A DNA stretch of 64,000 bases from Selaginella moellendorffii (Eukaryota; Streptophyta; Lycopodiopsida; Selaginellales; Selaginellaceae), in the NCBI RefSeq assembly GCF_000143415.4, contig NW_003314357.1:393795-457794 (forward strand), read 5' to 3'. Below the pieces are notes generated by a model. It was not told where the DNA came from. It made no database searches and saw only the letters and a list, made by a program, of their open reading frames with translations. The first letter of the stretch is position 1; each line of letters starts with the position of its first letter. This document shows positions 10,496-22,279 of this stretch, piece by piece. The translations under genes and the position numbers were made by a program.

Positions 10496-10956
10496 GATGG
10501 CATGTATTTATTTAAAAATGTAACTTATTATGGCATGGTGTTCCATGCAATTGTATTAATATTAAAAGACAATTCTTTGAGAGGATTTGCATTATACTAG
10601 AAGTGTTACAGCATGTTATTGGAAGTCTACGAAGTTGTTTTATTAATAATGGGAAAGTAAAGATTGAATGGGGACTTGGGCTCCACCTAGACTCGGAGCA
10701 ACTGAGCCAATATTAAAAGGATGGAAAGAAATTGGACGACGATGACAAGGAGAAGAGAGAGGTGAAGCAGTGGCAGGGGGAGGAGAAGTGATTGAGTAGA
10801 CATTTCCTTGTTTAAAATAAAATGGCATGTGCCTCAATGCAGTTGAATTTTGTTATATTTATATACTATATAAAGGTTTGGAAACCTTATTTTACAAGTG
10901 GGATAATGACAATTCCCACTTTAACGAAATAGAGCTTAGAAAGAAAAAGGACTAAG
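10496..10956. other. 3' flank with degenerate palindromes, no gene
   Basis: A decayed palindrome at 10530-10551 and a half copy at 10822-10840 mark the right limit of the palindrome-bearing block. AT-rich sequence around 10548-10560 could serve for polyadenylation. No coding sequence recognised. Confidence 0.5.
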
Positions 10957-11097
10957 ATGGCGACAAAGGATGGAAGCTCGCAGCAAGAGATCAAGGCCCG
11001 TGAGCTTCCAGCCGCGAGTGCAAGCCATGATAGCAGCAAGACCAATCCCTCCGGAAGTGGAAGTGATCTACATCCCACAGAAGACCAAGAACAATGA
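10957..11097 (+). CDS. 46-aa hypothetical ORF
   Basis: A short ATG-to-TGA frame with a favourable start context (AAGATGGCG). The product is Ser-rich and polar with no recognisable domain. It could be chance, or a remnant of the 5' part of the PPR locus that follows. No splice evidence. Confidence 0.25.
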   Translation: MATKDGSSQQEIKARELPAASASHDSSKTNPSGSGSDLHPTEDQEQ

Positions 11098-11139
11098 CTC
11101 GGGCTTAAAGAGGCTGCTGAAAATCGGCCGGAGCTTGGT

Positions 11140-11747
11140 CAGGAACTAGGATGCAGACAGTGTGGAGATTTTTATCGTAGAGAATGTGCCTTTTATACTG
11201 GTTTTGTCTACGGCCAATGCGGCAGCATGGTGGAAGCCCAGCAAGTGTTTGCCACTCTTGAGGGGAGGCGAGAGTCAGTAACTTGGAACGCACTGATAGC
11301 AGGATACCGCCATCCACGAAACACCACCAAGGTGTTTGAATCGTTCGGGAGGATGCAAGAGGAGTGGTGCAAGCTGGATGCTCCAACATTCCTCTCAGTT
11401 CTCACGGCTGCCGAACTGGTCGATCCAGGTAGGGAGCTCTTCGAGATGCTGAAGAAAACATGCGATTTAGCTCTTGGGATCGAGCACTGCACTTGCCTGG
11501 TGGATTTGCTGGGAGGGGAAAACCAAATCGAGGAGGCTGTAGGTGTTTTGAGGAGCATGCCGGTGGAAGCAAATGTGAGGATTTGGATGGTGGTGCTGGC
11601 GCCTGTGCGAAGTGGAAGAATATGGAGTTTGGAAGGGTGGTGTTTGAGCTTACGTTCTCATGGCCAATATCTATGCGGCAGCTGCAGGGAGGAGGGAGGA
11701 GCATGCCCAGCTTGAGCAAGTTATCTCTTAGAACCAAATCTCGATGA
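11140..11747 (+). pseudogene. PPR (pentatricopeptide repeat) protein fragment, PLS/E type
   Basis: The frame 11227-11715 reads as successive PPR-like repeats with the hallmarks SVTWNALIAGY and CTCLVDLLGG, leading to an E-type segment (near RSMPVEANVRIWM). PPR proteins bind organelle RNA. Near 11585 the homologous reading moves to another frame, and the E-domain end continues only there, so at least one frameshift is present. The N-terminal repeats are missing. No DYW domain is visible. Confidence 0.6.
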
Positions 11748-12780
11748 GTAAAACTTCACAGAATGATGGGGATTACTTGAAAGTTTATCAAACCAGTGAG
11801 CCAGCCACTAGTCATTGTTGCCTGCATAAGAAGTGTAGAGAGAAGTAGCTTGAGTTGTGTTAACAATTTTTTGCTATGGAAACAACAAAAAAATCAAGAT
11901 TGAAAGTAGTGAAACCACATAGGTCCTTTAGCAGGCAGCAACAACAAGGTAGTAAAACCACAACTTCCTTTAGCAGGCAGCAACAACAAGAACACATCAA
12001 CAATCACTCTTCCATTACCACCACATTATCACACACAGGTACGGTGTAATAGGGTTTAAACTGTGTTTTAATGCACTGTCAAGCATAAGGAGCTTGGAGT
12101 AACAGTACAACATGCCTAACTGTGTTTATGGTTTCCCACTAGATTTTTCCCTCTGTTTTCAAACTTCACACCTCTGTCCTCTTTGTTTTTCTTTGTTATT
12201 TCACTTTTTTTTGCAGTTACCTCTCTTGGGCATTTGCTTCCTCTTTGGCTGCCATTTTCTATAGCTGCAGATCATGGGTTCTCTTCATGTTAAGGGGCTG
12301 CTCGATCCACCTATGGTTGCCTGCTGGAGCATAGAGATTCTTGGAATATTCTCTCTAGTGAATATTCCAAGTATGAGAGACATATGGGGTATATACTTTT
12401 CTTCCTATAAGTTTAGGGCATAATGAGGGCAAGGATGTATTAAGTTTCTTAGCTATAGAGGAGCTTCTTATCATGTTTGAGTGCGTTTAAGAGAAAAATG
12501 GTATGTAGAACACACACCACTAACAGATTTGATCTTTTAATTGGTAAGTTTGTCTTTTTAGGTTTGACTTCCCTTGTACTTGCTTTTCTAAAACCCCAAG
12601 GACTCATTCTTAAAAAAACTCCTTTTGAATTTCCCTATTCTATATATCCCTCTTGGTTTGGATCTCTTGCTAAATGTGGACCCAGACCAAGTTGTGCCCC
12701 TTTTTTGTAGGTTGTTATTAAAATACACCTTAATAGCTATATCTAATGCTTCTTTATAGTTTGTTAAGTTTTAGTGTATC
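11748..12780. other. no gene recognised
   Basis: AT-rich sequence with scattered short frames. Nothing supports a gene, RNA or intact mobile element. Confidence 0.4.
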
Positions 12781-15220
12781 ACCTCACCCCAAGCCCAGGT
12801 CTACAAGCCTAAGATAAAGGCATGAAATGCATCTATGTTATAAATACATTCACATACTCTTGAATGGTTCTTGTTTGCTTTAGCTTACTCAACTCATCCC
12901 TTAAATATAGAGTAGCACTTGGGGGTATATAAGTTGCTTTAATCCTTGTTTTCATCATTTCCCAAGTAGCCATTAGACCTTTGTTAGCTTATATTGTTCT
13001 TCACCAAGACTTACATCATCTGCTAAGTATGGTTTTGCACATAAAACCTTTTCTAAGTTTAGTAACCATAATGCTTAGAAGTAATCCTCTATATCATAGA
13101 ACCAATCCTCCACTACCTTATAATCATTCACTACTTTGAAGACTAGTGGAAGCTTTGGTTTGTATTTGGAAATTGCTTGTAGGATAAACTCCACCTCTAA
13201 TTGCATAACATTTTTTGGTTCCACCTTAGTGCCCACCAAAGGGTCTATGCTTTTTATATTGTCTACATCCAACCTTTTGCCTTTCCTTTGTTTCTTGTTA
13301 AGCTTCAATTTGTAGACGAGGGTTTTTAGCAAAGTATTGGTCTATCCGCTTATCCTTCCAAAGTGTTCAACCATGCCTTGGACAACTAAACTTTACCATT
13401 AAATTAAAGTTTAAAAGTCTACTCATTATAAACTTCCTCATGCAAGGATTCTTCATCCATTATTTTTTGTTTGATCAGAGGTTCCATCTCTACCGGTAGT
13501 TGTATATTTGCCTTCATTCATTGATGCTCTACCTTTGCGATTTCCCAAAGATCTACATTTATCCTTCATTAGAATTGAGAAAGATATTTTAATACCAAAT
13601 TGTAAGTTACAAAATTTTCTTTTCCAATTTGCCACCTTAACTAAGTTTCCTTACCAAAGTTCTTGACTATTGTGGCAACTCCACCTTGGTCCTACTTAGG
13701 TTCAAGTACTTACTACACAAGTAATAGGGTGTTCACCAACTTTTCACAAATTCCTAAACTTTCTCCCAATCCTCCTTTCAAAGTTAAACTAAACTTAAGG
13801 TTTGACTACATTCTTTGTAAACATTGGCTCCCTAAAGTGCTCGAGGTGGCTAAAAAAAATTGCTTGAGATAGCTCTCTTCATCTTTTATTGTTTGAATTC
13901 TTTATTCTCTTTTTTCAATTTGACTAACTAAAATTATTTCTTACAGAAAAGGAAAATACTACAATCTAAAAAAGCTATCAAAGTTAAGAGGGCATGAGAA
14001 TTTAAATTTAATATTCATGAAGATTTTACAATTGTGTAAGGAACCAACCCATTGAAGTGTCGTAACCTAGAGGATCCCCTGAAATTATGATTAGAATGAT
14101 AAAGAGTTCATCAGATGAGATTGCGTTCAAGACCGAGTCCAAGGTCAAGTTTGAGAGTCAATATCACATTTGAGACTAAATCCAAAACCTAGTCCAAAAT
14201 CGAGTCCGAGTACTAATACAAGTTGTGGGGTGAAAGCCCAAAGTAATCATCCCCCAAGAGAGGGGTGGGGTGCAGAGGGTTCCAAAAGTATAGTAGAGAT
14301 AGTGAAGATAAATACCTAGTCTTGAAAGAACTCTTTGATAGTACTTTATAGATTGAGTTGGGGTTGGGAGTTAGTAGCCTTGGGTGGGATTGAGTTGGGG
14401 CTTGACGAATACCAAAAATACTCCTCAAGAAAGTGTTCAAGAGCAACCCTTTAGTTATGAAAGTGCTTGAGATGGTTGGCTTGAGTTTGACCTTGGGCTC
14501 TTTAGGGGCCTAGGAGGCTAGGGTTATTCCCGGGCTACCAAAGTGCCTGGGGTGGCCACAGAAAGACTCAATGTCGATGTAAAAAATCCCATAGTTGCTA
14601 GTGAAAATGCTTGAGGTGGTTGTTTAAAAGGAATATGTAGCACACATGGTTTTCACACCATAGATAACTACAAAGTGGAACCTAAACTCTTCATATGCCA
14701 CATGCCATATATCATATGTCAAAGGGCAGTGGAGCAAAACCCAAGTTTCAAAGCCTTTAGCCACTAAATGAAGGGATGGAACTAAACTTTTAAGCATAGA
14801 ACCAAGGAGCAAAAGAAGTGGAGCATAAAATGACTTATGAGTATACAGCTTAAGAAGTGAAAGGATAGGAGCATAGAGCAATTTTATCTCAATGCCAAGA
14901 TTAACATGCAAAACAAAGCCAAACGGAGTCTGACGCAATTTTAATATACCGGTAGCTTAATGCAAAGATAAAGGTACTCTACCATCTAGTATAGTATAGA
15001 GTTTGAGCTTAAATCCATACTAGATGCAAAACAAGGACAAATATGCAAGCAAAAGCTAAATTATATCTTAGGTTGGTTAGCTATCCTTAACCTACCTACT
15101 ATCTTTACTATACATTTAGAACCCCTACAACCTCACCCTAGAACATAGAGAGAGAAGCCAGGTTGAGCAAATAAATCAAACCTGCTAGTAAAGTTTAGAT
15201 AAATTATTATAAATAAATAG
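12781..15220 (-). mobile_element. heavily decayed LTR retrotransposon (gag remnant and LTR remnant)
   Basis: Minus-strand 13075-13332 encodes a gag-like end (KVVEDWFYDIEDYF) that matches the same place in the better kept gag at 26.8 kb (QVLEDWVYDKENYF). At 14926-15220 the plus strand aligns by eye with the LTR-side sequence at 27550-27790, but with many C-to-T and G-to-A changes. Between them, 14110-14330 resembles the repeat-rich LTR family found at 17066. The copy is old and AT-rich. Confidence 0.5.
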
Positions 15221-17065
15221 TTAAAATTGTTTACATGGTCATGCCCTTTTAATGAAATAAGGAACGTCGAAAGAACAGTGGGTTATATAACTAGTCTACT
15301 GTAGCTACCCCATGACTAAATATTTCACCATGCACATAAAGTGCCAAAGCCAATCTATCTATACTAGCCCAAATCCAAATATCAATAAATGGACAATATC
15401 AAAATCAGAGATAATGATACTTAGAAGACCACATTATTAGTGAATAAATTTTACATTACAACACAAAGGTATTTCAAAGTAGTTATCATTTGATAAACTA
15501 GTAGAAGAGGGACCACTAAGATTATTAAAGGTTAAAGTTATAGGATTATCCATCCAACAAAATTTATTAGCAAATTGATCAACAATAAAACTTAACTATC
15601 AAAGATTGAAAATAACATTCTAAACAATTCATGAAAGATAGCTCACAGAATATAAAGTATCATCGACTAGTAAACAAAATAGTCACAAATATATCTCTCA
15701 AAGTAAATAATATCCTAATCTAACAGAATTAAGTCAAGTAATAATCAACAGAATAGAATGAATATTGCAAAGCAATAAAACACTCATTCATGCTAATTAT
15801 TGCATCAGCCAATCCAAATAGATCCCAGCCAACAATATTAAGGAACTCAAGTTACTTAAGTAAATATTAGCAACATCCTATCGATATCTCAAACCCAAGA
15901 GATTAATCCAAAAAAAACCACAAATAACATGTAGTACTATGTGAAGCTAAAAAATATTAAAAAGAATAACTAAGTATTATAAAAAATCATCAATTATCCC
16001 ATCAATAGAGAAATACATACCCATTGTCAGATAAATAATCCACCACCCCAAAGAACAATAAATTGTTTAACATTAATAATAATCAAGCAAAACCTTTGAC
16101 AAGGATAATCAATTATCCTAAGTGACAATCAATACATGTAAACACTAACTTCAACATCGAAAGTAATGAGCGAAAATGCCTTCCCTAACAACTTCTAACA
16201 AATGGAATAATAAGTGTGAAATTGAAAGAAATAAAAGCTTAAAAAAGCCTATAATCAAGTCTTGTAATAGTTATCATAAGTTTTGCATGAACTAACTTCA
16301 AGAAGAGATTATGGTACAACCCACAATATCCTCCTCAACACATTTATATGCTAAACTTTATAATGCAAAAACTAATAAAATTCATATCTACATCAATCCA
16401 AAAGTTAGCACAATGAAGCTTTTCTCAATAAATAATCATGAACCAATCCACCATGAATCCATCTTCTATTGCAAGACATAACTTATATCATTAACAAGCA
16501 CAAAAAAAAAATCATCAATAATCAATATATCCATAACTCAACTTTAACAAAGAACCAACAATTTCAAAATTGATCACTAATTCTTCCTCGTAAAGTTAAT
16601 ACATTCCATAAATAAATCACTTTTCAAGGAAAATCTAAAATTCAACCCCTTACTAAATAATCTTGTTTAACATATAACTAACTCAAACTTGCCACTCAAC
16701 ACATTTAAATGCTAATAAAGTTGCTATTTAGCAAATGCATGAACATTAATAATACAAAGCTATAGCTAAATCATCAACACTATATACATTGAGACTAGTA
16801 AAACACAATGTCAATCTTATGGAGAGATATTTTATTTCACTTGAATCTCAACATTAATAATGTCAATAATAAGGCATCACTTCAATGCCATCAACAACAA
16901 AACAAAGCTAAAAGAAAGTAAGAGTGAATCACCACTCAAAACTCTTTATTCAAAACTAATCAAGGTCAAAAATACTTTAGTTAATATTTGAGACCAAGTT
17001 TTCAACAATACTCAATTACAAATATCACATTATCAAAAGGTCAATCACTATATCCATGACTTAAT
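15221..17065. other. AT-rich decayed sequence, no gene recognised
   Basis: Very AT-rich, without long frames. Probably the interior of an old retroelement, because the LTR-like copy starting at 17066 follows directly. That assignment is inference. Confidence 0.35.
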
Positions 17066-18739
17066 TGTGAGACACAAATCCCTAAGCCCCAAAGTGGAGT
17101 TGAGAGGGTGCCATGTGGTAATGGCCAAAGCAAAAGCCAAATGAACATAACACTTTTGGATTAAAAATTTTGACTCAAAAAGTTGAGAGCAAGAGAGGAA
17201 CTCCCAATGAAGTGCTCGAAGAACAAGCACAAAGTAATTAATAAGTGAGCCTTAAGAAAAGGGACACAAGAGGATATGTGGAAGTGTTGAGATTGAGTCT
17301 AAAATGGACTTAACATAGAGTCCGAAATGGAGTCTAAGTTAGAGTCTAAGATGGACCCGAGTTGAAGTTCAAAATAGAGTCTAAGAAGGAGTCTAAAATG
17401 AACACAAGATAGAGTCTAAGATAGAGCCCAAGATGAAGTTCGAAATAGAGCCCGAAATGAAGTTTAAGAAGGAGTCTGAAAAGGAGTTTTAAATAGAGTT
17501 TGAGAAGGAATTTGAGATGGAGTTTGAGATGGAGCTCAAGGTCAAGTCTGAGATGGAAACCAAGACTAAGTCCAAGATCGAGGCCGAGACCAAGACTAAA
17601 ATTGAGACTAAGACTAAGACCTAGACCAAGACTGAGACCGAAACTGAGACTGAGACCAAGACCAAGATTGAGACCAAGATCGAGACCAAAACTAAAATTG
17701 AGAACAAGACTGAGACCAAGACCGACACTGACACTAACACCAAGATTGAGACTGAGTCTAAGTTTGAATCTGAGGGTGAAAGCCCAAAGCAATTATTTCC
17801 TAGACCCTAGGGGGTTTGGTAAGCTCTAAAAGGATAGTGGGGGGAGGGGAACCAATTTGGCTAGGAAAAATTAGTGTGACCAAAAAAGGCTATACCTATA
17901 TGGTGGGTGATGATATAATCATTAAAGAGTCCAAGGCTAAAATGAATACAGATAGGCAAGTGGGGTAATTTAGTGAAGTGTTTAAAAACTAACTCTAGCT
18001 CCCCCAAGAGATCAAATGGTTGATGCTTCCAATCCAAATATAGGGGGCACTACCTATTTGGATATGTGGCATAGCTCATTGGAACTTTACTCTAGCCATA
18101 TAGCTAGGACACCCAAAGCAGAAGGTGGGGAGAATATTCATGGGATTCATGTAGGGCTAGTGTTTTGAAATGTTGTCCCAAAGTCTCAGACTGTGGGAAA
18201 GAAGAGAAGCAATCCACGCATAGTGACCAATCCAATGCATAGTGACCAAAGGCATGGTCACATAGTGAGGAAGTTCTAGAAATCAATAAGACTTAATGGT
18301 TGAGCCTTCAAGCCTTGACTCAATGGCAATGTTGGTAACCACTATTGTGGACAGAGTAGGATTTGATGGGAATCGATGGAAGGATATTGGGGAAGGGTAT
18401 TCCCCATATTTCCGAGCATCCTAAGGGTGCTAATGTGTGGTTAGGGGATGACCACTCATGGATGGATAACCCAATCTTTAAGATAGGTTTATAATATGAG
18501 TGGTCTTGGATTACCAATAAGACAAAAGTGAATGGATATAGCCTTAGCGTAATAAATTGATATATCAATAGTACCTTTTAGTGTTTATAGTGGGATTAGA
18601 CATATGGAGCACTTAGGCCAAATGCAAAGATAAAGTGCTATAGATGTCATGTACGAGGTTAACAAGCCCTTAAGTTGGGAATAAAACTTAATGTAAATTG
18701 TGAATGAGACTCCTCAAAGTAGTCAAAGGTGTGGTTAAG
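17066..18739 (+). repeat. LTR copy a of the long-LTR family, 3'-truncated
   Basis: Starts TGTGAGACACAAATCC, like the LTR at 34166 (TGTGAGACATAAAAATCC), and stays alignable by eye to GTGTGGTTAAG at 18739, then breaks into a MULE fragment. Its middle (17290-17770) is an array of GAGATGGAGTCT and GAGACCAAGACC type units. Long open frames over this array are repeat artefacts. Enriched in T and A compared with the copies at 28.8 and 34.2 kb, so older. Confidence 0.7.
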
Positions 18740-18744
18740 ATGTC

Positions 18745-19010
18745 AACTATATGAAGTAGCTTGAAGACAATATAGTAATGAAACTTGATGCAATACCTAA
18801 AGAATGGGTGGTTGTTAATAAAGTTGTGCTTACCTCAAATGAGATTGAAAACTTTAAAAATCTGATTTCAATCTTGAGAGAAGAGTTGGAGACATGAACA
18901 ATAGAATTAACACTATTCCTACAAAAATGCATAGGAGATTAGCAAGAAAAGGTAAAATAGTTAAATTTAATAGTACCATCTCTAAGTAAAAGCAATATGC
19001 AAGTTTTATT
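18745..19010 (+). pseudogene. fragment of the MULE-like SWIM transposase family
   Basis: Aligns by eye with 63618-63860 (the region ending GELET plus following bases) with many C-to-T and G-to-A differences, and it has the same reading breaks after the LRGELET-equivalent position. It is the third representative of the family seen at 44.6 and 61.2 kb. Confidence 0.65.
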
Positions 19011-19484
19011 CTGTCATGAATGAAGTTAATAACCTTACTAGTTTTGTAAATTCTCAATAAATAAAGTCAATAACCTTGTTAGTAATGTTATTAAGTCAGT
19101 GATTTGAATCTAGTGGGAGTATAAAGCAAACATCTAGTTAACACTCACTTAGTGCCAAGATTACTTAAAAATATTGATGTGTATTATTAGAATGTTTATC
19201 AACAACAACCTTTAGTGCAAGACAATAGAACTAAAAGAGTTATCTAGCTTCACAAGACTAAGAGCTATGACAACAATTCAAAAGTAGTCTTCCAATACTT
19301 ATGTAACCCTATTGCTCACAGAAAATTAATTATGAGAGAATACTTTAAATTCCACAAGAGATATTAACTAAAAATTTCATCATTAAATAGTCATCTGTAA
19401 GTCTTTTTCCTCTTTGGTTTTATTTGAATCTAAGAATATTTTATTTGATATAAATTTTCAAGTAATAAGTTTTAATTTACTAAT

Positions 19485-20585
19485 CTAAAAAGGTTTCCAA
19501 AAGACTCTTCCTTCCCAATAAATAATAACATTACCATAGTTTGTAATAACTAGTGTGGTTGTGATTCTGCATGGTTGTGGTTTGCAATAAATATTACTAG
19601 ACCAATAAATAATTTCTCTTTTATCATTATTTTCCTTAATCACAAAATTACCATCCTTTTGCAAATGTGCATAACAATTTTGAACAGGTGTGAAGTCATG
19701 TTCGCTTCTCCAAATGATAGTGTTATACCCAATTCTAGATAGCACTAGCTTGCAATCATTGCCTAAAGTTAATCTAAATTTCCTATTTCCTGAAGTAATA
19801 CTATTATTAATATCGATTGATGAGCCAATTATATCAGCCTTCTGACCAACAAGTAATGTTGAAAATGCCCAACAATTTTCATTATAGACATCCTTTATTT
19901 GCAAAGGAATTACCTGCTTTATTGAAAATGTAGATATGGGTTTTTCAATATAATTTATATGCATTAATAAATCATCAGGAAGTATTGCAGAGAAGGTATA
20001 GTCAATAATAAGATTTAGAAATACAACTCGAATTTCTGCACAGAAAGAGATGTCATAGGAATCTGATCTAGCATTTTCATAAATAGATGCTACTATACTT
20101 CGAAAAATTGTTCTGATTTCACGACCTTCGTAACCAAATGGACTCGTTGGATCAATTGTGCAAGTATGTGATACAAGACTTTCTGGTCCAATGATTCCAG
20201 GAGCTAAAATATATAGATTTACAGTCATCCTAATCATTGATCTTCTAAAACTAATGATTAAAGTTCGTACTGTTGTTGGATAAGTTTGGCCATCTTGAAA
20301 ATTTGAAGCAATATATGTTAGAATGCGTCTTAGAGTAGGCCTAAAAATATTAGCATTGACAACAAAGGGATTTCTAATGTAAATCACACTAGGTNNNNNN
20401 NNNNNNNNNNNNNNNNNNNNNNNNNNNNNNNNNNNNNNNNNNNNNNNNNNNNNNNNNNNNNNNNNNNNNNNNNNNNNNNNNNNNNNNNNNNNNNNAGAAG
20501 TATCATCTCCTGTTATTAAGAGATACCCCAAGTATAATTTGTTGCCTTTTTTGTGCTTAACTGTTGTAAATATCTTTCTGGACAA
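19485..20585 (-). CDS. bulb-type (mannose-binding) lectin-like protein with an unidentified N-terminal domain
   Basis: The C-terminal ~140 residues read like a B-lectin: repeats with the pattern of the QxDxNxVxY sugar site (LTLGNDCKLVLS, AHLQKDGNFVIKE, LVITNYGNVIIYW), and WRSEH and YWSSN spaced as in that fold. The sugar sites are imperfect. The preceding ~200 residues do not match anything I know. The 101-base gap (20395-20495) lies in this frame, so the length and continuity across it are unproven. The start is uncertain. No signal peptide is visible. Genes of this type usually act in defence or carbohydrate binding. Confidence 0.45.
   Translation of the reverse strand: MSRKIFTTVKHKKGNKLYLGYLLITGDDTSXXXXXXXXXXXXXXXXXXXXXXXXXXXXXXXXXXPSVIYIRNPFVVNANIFRPTLRRILTYIASNFQDGQTYPTTVRTLIISFRRSMIRMTVNLYILAPGIIGPESLVSHTCTIDPTSPFGYEGREIRTIFRSIVASIYENARSDSYDISFCAEIRVVFLNLIIDYTFSAILPDDLLMHINYIEKPISTFSIKQVIPLQIKDVYNENCWAFSTLLVGQKADIIGSSIDINNSITSGNRKFRLTLGNDCKLVLSRIGYNTIIWRSEHDFTPVQNCYAHLQKDGNFVIKENNDKREIIYWSSNIYCKPQPCRITTTLVITNYGNVIIYWEGRVFWKPF
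20395..20495. other. assembly gap (101 N)
   Basis: A run of N. Its true length is unknown. It falls in the lectin-like frame. Confidence 1.
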
Positions 20586-21264
20586 TAAAACAAGGACTTG
20601 GCCGCTACTTAAGTTTGGAGGTTTGTAAATTCTAAACCTTTTTTTCAGTTACAGCAAGGTTTCAACAAGTTCTTTGTAGGTTATCATACTCCAAGGCTCA
20701 GCCCCGGGACCATCGTTTCTTGTGAAGGCAATGGCAACCCTGACATATCTCATGAGATCAAGCAGCAGGCAGTGCTGTGTCTAAAGAACAGGTCCTCTGT
20801 GCATTGAGTTTCTCTCAGAGTTGGAATGCTCATCCATGGCTTTCTCTTCTCCTCGTGCAGTAAAAGTCGTTTCTGATGTGTGTTCTTGGCTGGCAGGGGT
20901 AACAATTCATTGGCTCTGATTTATGAATCGTGGTAGACCAGGACATGAGAACCTCGCGTGCTGTTTGATAGATCGTTGACTCAGACCCCGGCTCTCCGGT
21001 GTTACGGAGAACCTTGTTCGGGCTCAAGTAAAGACGAGTGATGGTAACAGGAATCTACTTCTTGAAAAGGGGCAGCTCTGGAAGGAAAGATACCGTTCCT
21101 TGATCTTCTCAACATGCAAGTCGGACGGCTTCACTCACTGTTGATTTCACAAACACTTTCTTTGCAGTGACACTGGTGCAAAAGAGCACATTTGGCAAAG
21201 CTAGAAAGACAAGTACTACGGAAAAGTCACAGCTCTCATGTGTGATCAGATAGATGATGATCTA

Positions 21265-21993
21265 GCTGTGAATGCTCATCTGAAACAATGGCCGGTACTT
21301 GAACGATGTCTAGGTATGTAGCTTTTCGCTCTTTAATAACTGATGTTGCACCTTTGACATAGGTGCTCAATCTATGAGCACTCACCTGGAGCAAAAGCTC
21401 CCAACATCTCCTTTGTTCTTGTCCAAGACTTTGTCACCCTGTGCCAATCATAGCCTTAGCTCTATACTTTCATTTTTAAATATTCCCGAGTGTTTTCAGA
21501 TTCGGAAGAACAGGATGCTGTTTGCTGTGGGTGGCCACTCAAAAAACCCCAACTCTGTCGCAGGTTAATGTAATGCAGAGGAACTTTGAGATCCATCTCA
21601 CTTCAATGCTCTCTATTTCCAGTTCATGCTTTTTATATAGAGACTTTCACTTGATCATTTTTTCCAATGTATGGACAAGCTCCAGTATGTGTGACATACT
21701 GTATCACGAACATAAGATTGACCATTTGCTGTTTGTGGTGCTCAGATTGTGAGAAGGGGCCAGTCTGATCGAATCCAACCTAGTCATGTATGGTGGAGAA
21801 GATTATGATCTCAACATCTTTGATCTGGAAATAATGATATGGGAAACTGTTGATGCAATGTTGTTGTTTGGTCTGGCTTGTTTATATCTTTTTTTATATC
21901 CTTCACTTTCAAAGGACTACCTCCATCTCCTCATGCCAACCATGCTGCAACAGTCTATGCTGGTTACTACCTATACATATTTGGGGGTGGCTC
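21265..21993 (+). pseudogene. acyl-CoA-binding/kelch (ACBP4/5-like) gene, left exons
   Basis: Short exons encode consecutive kelch pieces: NNGRYLNDV (about 21275), VLNL-ALTWSK (21361 on), LFAVGGHSKNPN (21515), MYGGED...NIFDLEIMIWETVDA (21786), and LPPSPHANHAATVYAG...FGGGS (21912-21993). The order matches the kelch half of plant acyl-CoA-binding proteins such as ACBP4/5, which bind acyl-CoA esters in the cytosol. The last exon stops at the target site of a 29.3-kb retrotransposon insertion and resumes in frame at 51339. An in-frame TAG at about 21300 and missing exons show that it was also decaying otherwise. The N-terminal ACB domain is not recognised in the window. Confidence 0.65.
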
Positions 21994-22189
21994 TATTATG
22001 ATCCAGTGCAAAAAGATAAAGATCTAGTTGCTCTAGACTATGCTATGCCACATTTTGAGGTTCCTCACCACTCAACCACCCCCGAGCTAACTCAAAAACT
22101 CCACTGTCCCTTACCCTAACATGCCTTAATATACCCTTGAGCCTTCCTTTGACTGATGTTGACCACATGGTCAAAGTTGGTGCCTAACA
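21994..22189 (-). repeat. 3' LTR of the outer element
   Basis: 196 bp. Aligns by eye with 51129-51333, sharing GTGCAAAAAGATA, GACTATGCTATGCCAC-like, GAGGTTCCTCACC, CTTAATATACC and GACCACATGGTCAA. Its first base pair is TA instead of TG. Confidence 0.8.
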
Positions 22190-22279
22190 ATTTTTCCCCC
22201 TAAACAAAGTCCTTATCCTAAGGACGAGTTGTACTGGTGATCACTTTTTTTGGAGAACCTTGCTTAAGCTCCTAGTCCA

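Larger units (their letters stand above)
1509..10551. repeat. dispersed 22-bp palindrome family, about 17 copies
   Basis: The core consensus is TGGCRTGNGGCCNCAYGCCA, extended by one A/T on each side. The copy at 1579-1600 has a perfect 20-base palindromic core. Copies: 1509-1530, 1579-1600, 1677-1698, 2289-2313 (degenerate), 3265-3289 (degenerate), 4098-4119, 4901-4922, 4978-4999, 5038-5059, 6315-6336, 7814-7835, 7955-7976, 8146-8167, 9378-9399, 9453-9474, 10530-10551, plus a half copy at 10822-10840. The 9378-9399 copy is a perfect palindrome with a different centre (GATC), so arms are kept while centres vary. I see no copies from 11 kb to the right end, so the family marks one block. Copies lie in introns, spacers and coding exon. 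Confidence 0.9.

Noticed and set aside
9571-10503. Minus-strand frames opposite the FCP1-like exon
   Set aside because: The plus-strand frame carries recognisable HAD motifs and joins the upstream exons in phase.
17346-17829. Long open frames of Leu/Gly-rich or Arg/Pro-rich protein
   Set aside because: They are readings of the GAGACCAAGACC array in an LTR; similar frames appear at 28.9 and 34.3 kb on both strands with no other coding sign.
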